Position numbers and translations under genes: made by a program. The notes under the pieces are model-generated. The model was not told where the DNA came from, did no database searches, and saw only the letters and a program-made list of their open reading frames with translations. 64,000 bases of DNA from Cryptomeria japonica (taxonomy: Eukaryota > Streptophyta > Pinopsida > Cupressales > Cupressaceae): positions 657,772,292 to 657,836,291 of the forward strand of contig NC_081414.1 of the NCBI RefSeq assembly GCF_030272615.1, in the 5' to 3' direction. The first letter of the stretch is position 1. Every line of letters starts with the position of its first letter. This document shows, piece by piece, positions 34,455 to 45,922 of this stretch.

Positions 34455-35667
34455 TGTAGCGTCCTAAAATTGCGACACTTGCAATTTTGACTGCATTTGG
34501 GTCTTCATGATGGCGATGCAACACGGAACCTGAATGGAGACCCCGAAACTTGTTCATGACATCAAAAACTGCATTTTTCAGCACCCTGGCCTGATACCTC
34601 CTTGCACTCTGCTGTCCCTGGAGGTGGGACCATGGCGCCTAGCGCCCTGGTCCCCTTGGACCATGGTGCCCAACGCCGTGGTCCCTGGCCCTATTTTTGG
34701 GCCCGGTCTCTTTTGGGTCTCGGGTCTTTATGTTTGCAAATTGGAAAATAACATTTCCTGGTCGGCCTAAGGTCGGGAAAATCAGTTTATCAGCCCTAAT
34801 TGACAAGTATATAAACTACATTTCCTCTCCCATTTTAGGAAGAGGGAAAAAAGGTGGAAACGATATTCAAACATTCAAGCATTCAAGCATTCCTTCAAGC
34901 ATTTGATCATTCTAAGTCTCCATTCAAGGCTAAGTGTTGCATTCAAGACAAGGGTTCAACCATTGAAGAGGAGATCACTTACAACACATTACATACAACA
35001 ACATTTACACCTTCGCATGTAAGAATACAAACATTCTTACAACAAGGTATCAGTACTTGTTTACATTACAAACATTTACATTTACAACATTCTCATTTCA
35101 TGGTTAATTCCAAAACCGGGGTTTGACCTAAAGGCAAACCCCTCATCCGTAACCCCCCAATCATCCTCTCTTTTCTGTGTGTAGGTTGCAGGTACATGGC
35201 TGTAATTGAAGATCTGGAATCCTTTTGCAGAGACGAACAGATCCACCTTCGTTTCACGGATTTTTCGGAGGACAGTGTGCACGCTGGGCGCCATCGTCCA
35301 GTCAACTTTCGCTCAAATTTGCAGAACAGCACCATCTCGACATTTTACTGCTAATTCCAGGTCCGCAGCTTCATCCTATATCCCTATCTCTATTTATAAG
35401 CGAATCTTTCCTACTTTACATGCATTCCTAGTTCAATCTTGCTATCTACATTTCTTTACAAAAGAGGGTATCCTTGATATCACAACCCCTGAAACTCATA
35501 TAGAATCCAATCGTGCATTGCGTGGGATTGGATCTTGTGGGTTTCAACCCCTCTTTTGAATGTAAAGTCTCCCCTAAGTGAAAACCATCAACCCTAGTGA
35601 CTCTCCCTTCTCTCTCCTTGGAGTTGGGGAGGGGAGAACGACTAGGGTTCGATTTTTCCGCTTTACA
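34455..35667 (+). repeat. 5' LTR of element IV
   Basis: 1213 bp, TGTAGCGTCC...CGCTTTACA. TATA box TATATAAA at 34808-34815. Contains a 31-base partial duplication near 34650-34685 (the GGTCC...CCATGG segment repeated) that the 3' LTR lacks. Ends at the primer binding site. Confidence 0.95.
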
Positions 35668-35670
35668 TTT

Positions 35671-35689
35671 TGGTGAACCCAATGTGAAC
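35671..35689 (+). promoter_or_regulatory. Primer binding site of element IV
   Basis: TGGTGAACCCAATGTGAAC starts three bases after the LTR. The position and TGG start are right for a primer site; I cannot assign the tRNA. Confidence 0.6.
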
Positions 35690-36853
35690 ATCCTCATTCT
35701 GATTATTCATGGTTAGATCTGAAAATTTTGCTTTCCTAATTATATTTCCATGTTTGATCTTTTGCAAATTTTAGAGGTTGATTGCATAAAAACCCTAAAA
35801 TTTTCTTTTTAAGTAATTAAGCTTGTGAAATGTTTAATTGTTAATGCTTGTTTCAGATCTACCCTTCTATTGCAAATTGTCAATTCATATTTGTGCTTTA
35901 ATTTTGAAAATTAAAGTGGTTAAATGTCAAAACCCTAATTTTTAAGACCTTCTTGATTCAACCTTTGACTGATAATTCCACTGATCAAAACACCTCCAAA
36001 TCGGCTGTAACTTTGGATTCCGCAATAAAATCACAATATCTTTCATCCCTAAAAATTTGGAAAAAAGTTGCGAGGACCGTGTACACCCCGAGCGCCATCA
36101 TCCCCGACATTTTTTTCGAAATTTCGGGAGCTAGATCTTACTGTATTTTTCTGCTAAAATCCAAAATTTTGGCTGATTTCATCAATTTTAACACTTTCAA
36201 AATTAAAGTCAAAGTTGGTCTAGCGATTGCCCGGATTGAGGCTTCTAATCATTCAAAAATTGTTGAAATTGAAATTCATATCAAAATTGTGTTTCTTACA
36301 GTCCTAAATCTGAAAAGTGTGTTGGCATTCATTCGAAATTTCAATGCTTTATTCAAATTTTTGCAGTTTGTGACTTTTGAAATTAAGTGTTTAATTGCAA
36401 CAACCTTGATTTCCACTTTCAAATTCGAATTTTGCATGAAATCGAGTCAACTTTTAAATTTCAAAGCCTGTATTGCTTTCAGTATTCCCTCTAAAATCAT
36501 AAAATTCAAAATTTCAGCTTCCCTCTCTTTTTCAAAATTCAAAATTTGCATTTTTCAACAATCTTGGTAGGGTTCAATTTTGAGATTGCAACTTTAATTT
36601 GGCTTATCTACAGATCGTAAAATCACTCAATTTTTTCAGATTAGCTTTAAAATCATCATAACTTTCATCCCTGAAATTTTTTTAAAAAGTTGCGAGGACC
36701 GTGTGCACTCCGTTCGCCACGGTCCCGGACATTTTTTCCGAAATTTCGAGAGATTGTCCTAATTATATTTAACAGCTTAAATCTAGGAGATTGGCTGATT
36801 TTATTGAAATTTGCTACCTCTAAAATTCAAAATCTTCTCTCTTTCTTTAGTGC
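35690..36853 (+). repeat. Element IV leader with a duplicated block
   Basis: A block of about 150 bases at 36030-36190 recurs at 36650-36810: CTTTCATCCCT, then AGTTGCGAGGACCGTGT, then CGCCA, then GACATTTTTT and CGAAATTTCG. A similar GGAC-GTGTGCAC...CGCCATCGTCC motif occurs in the LTR near 35270. The rest is F/I/K-coding AAATTT-rich DNA; an open stretch at 35953-36570 is judged non-genic. Confidence 0.75.
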
Positions 36854-39800
36854 ATGAGTTTTACAACAATAAGCCCTACTTACACTATTCCCGTTAGACG
36901 AAGCCTTAGAATTAAGTCTTTCGAAGGTTTAATTACTGAGGACATGGAACCTAATTTGAATGGCCTTTTTAACGAGGACATGGGTAGTTCCTCCAATCCT
37001 GTTAATGATGAAGAAGCTCTCCATGAGGTTTCTGTAGAACAAATTTCAAAATTGGATAACCAATTTGATGATTTTCGACAATGGATGTCTCAAGAATACC
37101 CTGATAGTGAAGCTCTTTCATTAATTGAGGGTCTAAAATGTATGGTTCAAAGTGATAAGAATGGAATTGATATTTTACATGGTATTGCACACATTGTGGA
37201 TTCGAATGTGATGCCTATGAAGAGTTGTACTGAAACCTTAGGTTATACACAACCTCCTACTCAAGTTAATCATTCTATTCCTTTGACAACTTCTATTGCT
37301 AGTATACCTACTTTTACATCAAACATAATGACTACTTCGATACAAGACATTCCTCCTATGATCACTAGTCATGGGGGCAATCCTTCTTCTTCAATCAACC
37401 CTCTTCCTTCATTCAATCCGACTTCTTCATTCATTCCTTCAATGAGTGTTTCTATTATATCACCACAAATGAACATGACGCAAGGGGGCAATTCATTTAA
37501 TCATTCCATTCCTCCTTGTAGTGTTCCTCCTTTCCAATCATCTCCTATGATTAACTATCATAGTGTCCCACCACCTTACTCTGTACCTTCTTTCAATAAC
37601 ATAACACCTCCATCACAATCTAACACGTCTAATATGAACTCTTTGACTGAAGCAACCATTAACAATCTTGCACAAACTGTCTCTTCTTTACAGCAACAAA
37701 TTGCCTCTATGAATCAATCTAAGTTTAGTGTGCCCACATTTGATGTTGCGAGCCCACTTTCTCTTGACATTGTTCGAGCTATCCCCCCTAAACATGTTGA
37801 AATTCCACATTTGGAGTTTTATAATGGTAAGGGTGATCCTCTAACACATGTTAAGACCTTTGAAACCATATGTACTGATTTTGCTTATGACCAAAGGTTG
37901 CTTGCAAAACTGTTCACTAGAACATTAAGAGACAAAGCCCTACAATGGTATTGCTCGTTGCCTTCCTATTCTATTACTTCTTTCGAACAACTTGCAAATG
38001 CTTTTATTCAACAATTTCAAAACAATATAAGTCCTAAAGTTACTTTGATTGATTTAATGCATTGTAAACAAGGTGTTAAAGAAAAAGTGACTAATTTCAT
38101 TGGTAGATATAAGCATTTGTATGCTCAAATTTCTTTTCCAGTGCCTGACAATGATATTCAAAGAATCTTTATTTCTAATTTACAAAAAGATATTAGAGAA
38201 AAACTCCTATTTTCTGAGTTTACTTCTTTCCAACAGTTGTGCGCAACTCTTCACCATTATCAACTAACTGTGAGTCAAATGGAACAAGAAAATCCTATGG
38301 CTCCGAGTGATAAGGGTGATAGTAGTCAACAACCATTTGGGGAATTTAAATCGAATAGAGAGTCCATTAAATTCAATGAAAACATCATCAACAACAATGC
38401 GAATGTAGCATCAGGTGTGCTTCCTATTTCTAAGTTTTTCAAGAAAGAAAGAACGTTTACTCCTTTGAATGAATCATTGCATAGTATTATGAATAAGTTA
38501 TTGGAACAAAATGTGCTTACCCTTCCTCCTATAAGGCAAATAGATCCTGCAAAGATTAATTCACCCTATTTTGATAACAAATCTTTTTGTCAATTTCATC
38601 ATCATCCTGGGCATGATACTGAAAAATGTTTTGCTTTGAAGGGTAAAACTCAAGATTTGATTGATAATAATACTATCTCTGTTTCTGGTGTGAATGATAA
38701 AGGCAACACATCTGTAGCTCCTCCTAACCAAAATCTTAAGATTTTCACTGATCCATTGCCTTCTCATACCTCTAATGCGATTGATACTAATGATTCCTCT
38801 GTCTCACCTGATGATCTTGTGTCTATGACTCCGAATGTGATTAACTTTGTAGAGCAGCAGAAAATCCCTAAAGAACCTTCCATCACATTTGATTCCAGTG
38901 AAACTATCAGGGCACCTGATGGTCCTTTATATATAGTTGCAAAAGTCAAGAATACACCTTGCCGTGGAGTGCTTATTGATCCTTCTTGTATGGTTAATGT
39001 CATTACTGAAGAATTTCTTTTTACTTTGCAATTAAATCAAGTGATCTATGATGAAACAAATGTGGTTGTGAAACTATTTGATGCATTTTCTTCTCCTGCA
39101 ATTGGTTCTATTACATTACCTATTGAGGTCCATAACAAATCCCTTGATGTGGACTTTGCTATTATTCCATCATCCGAACAATTTCGTGTGAAGCTAGGCT
39201 ATCCTTGGCTATCTTCCATGAAAGCTATTGCTTCTCCTATTCACAAGTGTTTGAAATTTCCCCATAATGGTGAAGTTGTTACTGTCAATCATAGTCTCTT
39301 TAAACTAGCTGAAAGAACTTCTATTGTTCCTATTGATTACTTTTGGCCTAAACAATTCCAATCTCTTCCACCGCGAAGTGATCATCTTTTCAAATCTTAT
39401 CAAAAGTGGAAAAAGGATATGATCCTATCTCTAAGTGAACCTAGAACACCCAAACTTGATATTCCTATCATTCTTGAGAAGGAAGTTCTTCCTTTGAAAG
39501 ATAAAACTAATGTCTTTCCTCAAGAAGATTTCCAACCCATCCCTATGAATGTGACTATGCCTATATCTAATAAACTTCCTAAAAGTAGACCTATCCCTCC
39601 TCGTCATGATGGACTTGGTCTCCTTCCTAAACCAAATATTCCTCCCTTATATGGAGCAGTTCCTCCTCCTTCCTCTTATGGAGAGAAGAGACCTTCCTCT
39701 TCTCCTATTGTTCAACCTAAGAGACCACAACCTAAACACCCAAGTGATAAGGATGAGAACATTCCTCCTCCTCAATCTTCTCAACTTCCTACTAAGACTA

Positions 39801-40297
39801 GATGAAATCATTCTGCACATGAACGCCGACGAAAGCGTCGTCTTAGAGCTCAGGCAGCTGCTTCTCAAACTTTGCAATCCCCAAAAACACCTTCAGCTAG
39901 TATTATTCCATTTTCTCCTCAGCCGACGATTGAGCAAAAATCTCCTAAACATAAGATGCATGATGGTTTTGATCCTGTGCGAGTTAAAGATCCTATTTTT
40001 ATAAATCTTGATGATGATATAGATGAAAATGTTATTCATGATGAAAATGTTACTCCTGTTCATTCTGATAGTGAATATGAATATGTTGATGTTGATAACC
40101 ATTTATCTAACGCATTTTCTAAAGCACTTATCCTAGCTCCTAGACAAGAACAACATGGCTTGGAACATGAACATAGCCCTTGTTTGGATCTTGTGATAGC
40201 TCCATCTGCTGTGTTGGATGTTCCTCCTCTAGCGTGTTTCCTACCTTCCCGAAATATTGATCAGCAAGATCGGGGGGTAGATGACGTGCTAGACTAG
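36854..40297 (+). pseudogene. Element IV gag with protease-like tail; one in-frame stop
   Basis: 36854-39805 is open for 983 codons (MSFTTISPTYTIPVRRSLR). After a TGA at 39803-39805 the same frame runs on to a TAG at 40295-40297, beginning with a basic patch (ERRRKRRLR). Domains: Pro/Ser/Asn-rich N-terminal part with a Q-rich helix (about 270-295); gag capsid (about 310-450; FYNGKGDPLTHVKTFE, then RDKALQWYCSLP); CHHC zinc finger CQFHHHPGHDTEKC (about 578-591); retropepsin-like segment at about 700-810 where the catalytic triplet reads DPS (LIDPSCMVNV) instead of DGG or DSG, then LGYPWLSSMKA. So the protease is probably inactive. The C-terminal third is Pro-rich. It would coat RNA; all enzymes must come in trans. 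Confidence 0.9.
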
Positions 40298-41020
40298 TTC
40301 ATTAGCATAGCAGACTCTCTCCTCCTCTCTTTTGTTACTTCTTCTATGTGTTATTCTTATTCTTCTATTTGTTGTCCTTAGTGTTGTCTACTTGAGGATG
40401 ATGCAAAACATTGAGATCTCTTTTGGTCTCTCTCATGTTGACTCAAAAGACACATGTGTTCCCTTCTTCTAGGTGACCTTCCTTGATTGGGGAATGAAGA
40501 ACAATTATGCATACATACATATGATATACATGAATTATCATACAGCATACTGACCCCAAGGAAAGCGAAGTCACCTTGTGCTTTGTGTTCTGTGTCTATT
40601 ATCCTTGGGCTTATCTCACACTTGGGGGCTAAATCCTTGTGATAACGTGCTCCTTTCTCATTTCTTATATGTATCACTACCTTAAAGCAATCACCCCTGG
40701 TGAGGCGTGTGTGATCGCTTTAACGTAGGGGGGCATACATCCCGTCCATATCTTTTCAAGATACTTGAAAATTTCTTGACAAATTTAGCTTTGCCTTGAA
40801 AATTTTTGATATCTTTCTTGCATGACTCATAGTGAGGGAACCTTACTACTGACAGTCATGGTTCTCTCTCGTGATCTTCCCTTTTACTTTGTCAATCGAA
40901 GTCGTAAGATCCTTAGTCCACTAGGGGCTTGGTGTATCTTGCCTCCTTGACGTGGTGAAAGTTTTTCAATGTTGTTTCCTTGTACTTTACCGGAAGTATG
41001 GGCGTACGCTTATACTCCCG
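40298..41020 (+). other. Element IV 3' untranslated region
   Basis: Non-coding between the gag stop and the polypurine tract. GTGATCGCTTTAACGTAGGGG near 40710 pairs loosely with AAAGCAATCACCCC near 40685, a possible hairpin. No ORF with recognisable motifs. Confidence 0.45.
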
Positions 41021-41037
41021 CTAAAGTGGGGGCTAAA
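41021..41037 (+). promoter_or_regulatory. Polypurine tract of element IV
   Basis: CTAAAGTGGGGGCTAAA directly before the 3' LTR. Confidence 0.85.
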
Positions 41038-42219
41038 TGTAGCGTCCTAAAATTGTGACACTTGCAATTTCGACTGCATTTGGGTCTTCACGATGGCGAT
41101 GCAACACGGAACCTGAATGGAGACCCCGAAACTTGTTCATGACATCAAAAATTGCATTTTTCAGCACCCTGGCCTGATCCCTCCTTGCACCCTGCTGTCC
41201 CTGGAGGTGGGACCATGGTGCCTAGCGCCCTGGTCCCTGGCCCTATTTTTGGGCCCGGTCTCTTTTGGGTCTCAGGCTTTTATGTTTTCAAATTGGAAAA
41301 TAACATTTCCTGGTCGGCCTAAGGTCGAGAAAATCAGTCTATCAACCCTAATTGACAAGTATATAAACTACATTTCCTCTCCCATTTTAGGAAGACGGAA
41401 AAAAGGCGGAAACAATATTCAAACATTCAAGCATTCAAGCATTCCTTCAAGCAATTGATCATTCTAAGTCTCCATTCAAGGCTAAGTGTTGCATTCAAGA
41501 CAAGGGTTCAACCAATGAAGAGGAGATCACTTACAACACATTACATACAACAACATTTACACCTTCGCATGTAAGAATACAAACATTCTTACAACAAGGT
41601 ATCAGTACTTGTTTACATTACAAACATTTACATTTACAGCATTCTCATTTCTTGGTTAATTCCAAAACCGGGGTTTGACCTAAAGGCAAACCCCTCATCC
41701 CTAACCCCCCAATCATCCTCTCTTTTCTGTGTGTAGGTTGCAGGTATGCGGCTGTAATTGAAGATCTGGAATCCTTGTGCAGAGACGAACAGATCCACCT
41801 TCGTTTCGTGGATTTTTCGGAGGACCATGTGCACGTCGGGCACCATCGTCCCATCAACTTTCGCTCAAATTTGCAGAACAGCACCGTCTCGAGATTTTAC
41901 TGCTAATTCCAGGTCCGCAGCTTCATCCTATATCCCTATCTTTGTTTATAAGCGAATCTTTCCTACTTTACATGCATTCCTAGTTCAATCTTGCTATCTA
42001 CATTTCTTTACAAAAGAGGGTATCCTTGATATCTCAACCCTTTAAACTCATATAGAATCCAATCGTGCATTGCGTGGGATTGGATCTTGTGGGTTTCAAC
42101 CCCTCTTTTTAATGTAAAGTCTCCCCTAAGTGAAAACCATCAACCCTAGTGACTCTCCCTTCTCTCTTCTTGGAGTTGGGGAGGGGAGAACGACTAGGGT
42201 TCGATTTTTCCGCTTTACA
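41038..42219 (+). repeat. 3' LTR of element IV
   Basis: 1182 bp, TGTAGCGTCC...CGCTTTACA. TATA box TATATAAA at 41360-41367. Followed by the target duplication GTTCC. Confidence 0.95.
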
Positions 42220-42224
42220 GTTCC

Positions 42225-43358
42225 TTCCTTGTAGAATTTGAGTGTTCCCTTTTTGACACATGCTTCCTCTACTTGAATGCCATTTTCAATCAATTTAGCG
42301 AAAGATGGTATGCATTGAAGTTTTAGTCTATAACTCATTTCGCCATTCAAGTTATCAATGAAGATTTCCATTTTCTCTTTTTCAGGAATATCTCGAGGAT
42401 ATTTGGAGACCATGCATCGCCAACGTTGAAGGACCACCATGAATGTTTCATTGTTCTTTTGTTTGGTGTTGCAAACATCTAGCATGGTTATGGCATGTTG
42501 GATGTTGTAGGAATAGTGGGTTATGAATTTGTTAACCAATTCATCAAATGATCTAACAGGTGGCGAAATTTTGGATAACCATTCCATGGTTTGCCCACCC
42601 AAGCTTCTGGGGAATAACCTCATCAAATAGGTGTCATCATGAGTGAATTCAAGGCTTAGTGTGCAAAATTCCCGTACATGATCTCTGGGATCACTTTTCC
42701 CATCATATTTATCAAATTTGGGAACGTCCGAGTTTGGAGGAAAAGGCACCATGTTCAAGCTTCTGTCAAATGGATAAGGACAGATTTCATTTAAAGAGTA
42801 TCGCACTATTGTCCCTTATTGCATATCCTGTATTTGCCTTTGCAACATTTGCATTTGTTGAGTAAGAGCAATCAAAGGTGCATTGTCTTGCTGAGGAAAA
42901 AGTTCTTGCCTTGTATTGGTTCTCAGCTGAAAAGGAGTGGTAAATGGTATATGTTGCTCTGGTGTTTCTAGCTCAGGTATACACATTTCTGGTATTGGTT
43001 GTTCTGGAATGTGTTGTTCAAAGTTATGTTGTTCAGGTATGCAAGTTTCTTCTTCTCTGTTTTGTTCTTGATATGCATATTGCCGAGATCTGGTTTGAAA
43101 AATGTTTGGGTCAAAATCTTCAGGAAGTTTAACGCCCTTGCTTGTGAGCATCAACAGATATTTTTCCTTGTCATTTTCCATGAGCTTTTTGACAAGTTTT
43201 TGGAAGGAGGGATTTACTTGACATTCCCAAAGAAGGGCTTCAGTAATTTCAGGTTCTTCTACGGGTGGAACTTCAAAAGGATTTGATAATCTTCGATTCA
43301 TACTGGACTCAGTGGGTGTCTCGCTTTGTTTGTTACTTTGAGAGCGAGTAACAGGCAT
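42225..43358 (-). pseudogene. Element III gag N-terminal and capsid part
   Basis: The start is ATG 43356-43358 (MPVTRSQSNKQ), chosen because element I gag opens alike; an open frame extends upstream to 43490 without support. Capsid region: YDGKSDPRDHVREF, then LFPRSLGGQTMEWL, with VCNTKQKNNETFMVVLQRW, all closely like element I. A pentad repeat (IPEQ or TPEQ) lies near residues 130-165. A stop near 42814 breaks the frame. The reading stops being gag at 42224, where the element IV target duplication and LTR begin; gag resumes at 34449. Confidence 0.88.
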
Positions 43359-44210
43359 TTTAGTAGAAGCTTTCAGTGATGAAAGGGACAAAAGCCTCCT
43401 CGATGTGTTGCTCGGGCGTTGGTGGTTCTGGTCGAGATGTGTTATATGTGATGCACTCGTCGGGCAAGAATGCTGGATTGATTTTTCCACCGCAGTTTAT
43501 GGTTTGATTAAAAGCAGACTTTTGACAGTATGCTCTTGTCTTCAAGGGTTCCTTGTCAAATTCGCTAGATTTGTTTTGGATATAACGTTTGATGTGATGA
43601 AGGAATACCCGATGAGATTTGAAGAGTTGACGATTGATGTATAAAAACTTATTTCGCTTGATGAATTTGGAAAAACTAAGTTGTCATTTCTTTAACGTGA
43701 TGTTACGATAGAGGTTCTTTCTTCTCAGAATAAGGGGATTAGTCATGCAAGAGTGATCAATGATTTCCTTTGATTGGTTTGGATTCAGTTGATTCTTGTT
43801 TTGGAAATTTCAAATCTTACTTTATCAGAGTGAAGGTTTAGATGTCCCTTCACGATAAAGCGTGCCAAATGATATGGATAAAAGCTTCCCGATCTGGAAA
43901 CTGGATTTGACAATTTGAGAATTTTAAACAAGTGTTTTGAGATAGAAATCCGTAAGATGGTAAAGGATTTTGATGACACTGATGATGAAAATTTTCCACA
44001 TTATGATAGGAGAGACATCCTCTATTGTGAGATTTGTTTAGGATTCGGACAACTTTGTTTAACACAAATTTAGCTTGAGAAAAGTTTATAATAGTTTGTT
44101 TTTGTCAGTCTGGTTTGATAAAAGATGATTTTTGATGAAAAAGTCTTCTAAAATGTTTTTGAAATTTTCAAAATTTTTTAGTTTTGGACTCTCTGCTTTT
44201 CGGCCTTGGA
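43359..44210 (-). other. Element III leader beside gag
   Basis: Non-coding leader. Short ORFs at 43360-44065 are chance readings. No repeat seen before the box array begins. Confidence 0.5.
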
Positions 44211-44214
44211 TCAC

Positions 44215-44721
44215 GCGCTAAAACAGAGTTTACATGCGCTACTGAATTTACCTGATGCGCTAAAGGAATGAGCACACGCGTTAATTTGCCCCTAGATATG
44301 TGCTAAAGTTTGGATTTTGGAAATTTTTTGTTTAACTGGTGAAAAATCTACGCGCTATACTGGGCTTTACACACGCTAACTATTGGAGTATATGCGCTAA
44401 AATATGGTTTCTACGTGCTAAGCTGTTTCTTCCACGCACTAAAGTTAGGACTATTGAAATTTGTTGTTGAATTTTTTGAAAAAGTTACGCGCTACACTGG
44501 GCTTGTAAAGCGCTAACTGTTTTGTTTTATGCGCTAACTCTTGGTTCCCACGCGCTAAGAGGTTGCTACGACGCGCTAGACTGTGTTGTGGATGCGCTAA
44601 AGGATTATTACTATTTTTGCCTGAGGATAAAACGCTACTGTTTTAATTTCACACACTAATGTGAGGTTTGGATGCGCTAACAAAAGTCTTCCACGCGCTA
44701 AGAGGTTGTTCTTATGCGCTA
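44215..44721. repeat. Phased GCGCTA box array 1 of element III with 137-bp higher order
   Basis: GCGCTA boxes (variants GTGCTA, GCACTA, GCGTTA) start at 44215, 44236, 44257, 44278, 44300 / 44352, 44373, 44394, 44415, 44436 / 44489, 44510, 44531, 44552, 44573, 44594 / 44632, 44653, 44674, 44695, 44716. Within groups the step is 21 (once 22). Group starts are 137, 137 and 143 apart and the linkers are related (AAATTTTTT...GAAAAA before a CTACGCGCTA-like box). On the element strand the box reads TAGCGC, as in the PMD intron. Confidence 0.95.
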
Positions 44722-45490
44722 GACTACCCTAATTTTTCCGTTTAGGTGATTTCTTGAGGTTTTTGATTTTTGTTGAGAATTTTTCAAGTGCGATGGATGA
44801 TTTTCTAAAGTAATAACTACAAGCATGGCACAAAAAGTACAACCATTTTGCCTAATTTAACAAAAAGTGTATGTTCTACGAAGATGTGTTCAAATCTCCA
44901 ATGTTTTAACAGGTTTGGATACAAGTAATACACTTCAGAAAGACTCTTTATTCAAGGGTCATAAATAACATCATAGCCCACTAGTCTCAATACTCCGTCA
45001 GCTCAAATAGCCGTGTCACCCCCTAGGGGGCACCCGTTTTTTGCCTTTTGCCAGAAGTTAACCCAAAGTGAATTGCTTCACAGTTGAGTAGTTATCTTGG
45101 GAGATATATGGTGAGTAATCTTGGGGGCGGATTCTTCCCCACCCTTGCACTATGATGTTACAAATATTTGGTTACTGACTCGGTTCAAAGTTTCTAATTC
45201 TATGGTTCTTAATCAGGCTTCCTGTTCGGCCGTCAGTGATAAACTCCCTCAGGAGGCTTCCTAACCTTTAGAACAAAGGCTTTACGTATCTCAAGGATAC
45301 TGGGGGAAGGCTAATCACTGCGCGCAACCGTTGAAAAGGACTTTCGTCACTTTCCACATTTGATTATAGTGGGTTGGAATTCTTGGCGTCAAAGTCGTTC
45401 CCCACTTAGGTCATTCCCTTCACACCGGCCATAAATAGCTTTAAGAGTTGATTGCAACTCCTCGGGAAGGCAGGCCTGCTAAAGGTTTTA
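44722..45490 (-). other. Element III leader with conserved block
   Basis: 44990-45490 resembles 7790-8360 of element I (see the shared ACATTTGATTATAGTGG, CACTTAGGTCATTC and GGGAAGGCAGGCC). Like element I, it sits between two phased arrays. No coding content. The part before 44990 is A/T-rich and featureless. Confidence 0.6.
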
Positions 45491-45922
45491 AATGTTTGAA
45501 TTACTGAAAGCTGTAAGAGTGGTCTAAATTTTTGATCACCTAGTTAAGGGGAGAGTATATTCCTTCCACTTTTGAGACAAGGCAATCAAGTTGTTCTTTT
45601 TATCCTTCAAAACAATGATTTGCTAACTTCTATTTGGAGATGTTGCTCCAACAAGCATGATGTCCTTTTTAATCTTGAAAAGAAAGATTTTCTGATCTAT
45701 AAAAAGGAAATGGTCAACAAAGCAAATTTCCGATTTGAAGGTCAACAAAAGAAAACATTTTTAAAATAAAATTCCTCGCCCTACCTGCAAGAAACTGTTA
45801 GAATCCTACAAGAAAACCAAAAAAGGAAAATTGTTAGCGAATATGGGGGACTTCCACAAGTCTAATATTCCAGTTCGGTTACAATAAAAAAAAAATTATT
45901 TTTGTTTTTCTCTGACTGTGAT
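45491..45922 (-). other. Element III leader between block and array 2
   Basis: A-rich, no ORF with motifs (a 65-codon open stretch at 45572-45769 has none), no repeat seen. Confidence 0.4.

Larger units (their letters stand above)
34450..42224 (+). mobile_element. Element IV: gag-only LTR retrotransposon (TR-GAG type) nested in element III gag
   Basis: LTRs at 34455-35667 and 41038-42219, flanked by the target duplication GTTCC (34450-34454 and 42220-42224), inserted in the gag gene of element III in the opposite orientation. The interior (5.4 kb) encodes only a gag with a protease-like tail; no RT, RNase H or integrase. This is the organisation of plant terminal-repeat retrotransposons with a gag domain (TR-GAG), which depend on other elements. 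I count about 45 base differences over about 1180 aligned LTR bases (near 4%), plus a 31-base length difference. Insert plus duplication is 7770 bases, a multiple of three. Confidence 0.93.

Noticed and set aside
35953-36570. 205-codon ORF in the leader of element IV
   Set aside because: F/I/K/S-rich from AAATTT-rich DNA, overlaps a duplicated non-coding block, no motif.
34534-41458. Similar ORFs (METPKLVHD...) in both LTRs of element IV
   Set aside because: Same LTR sequence read twice; the frame breaks at the 31-bp indel, so not a conserved protein.
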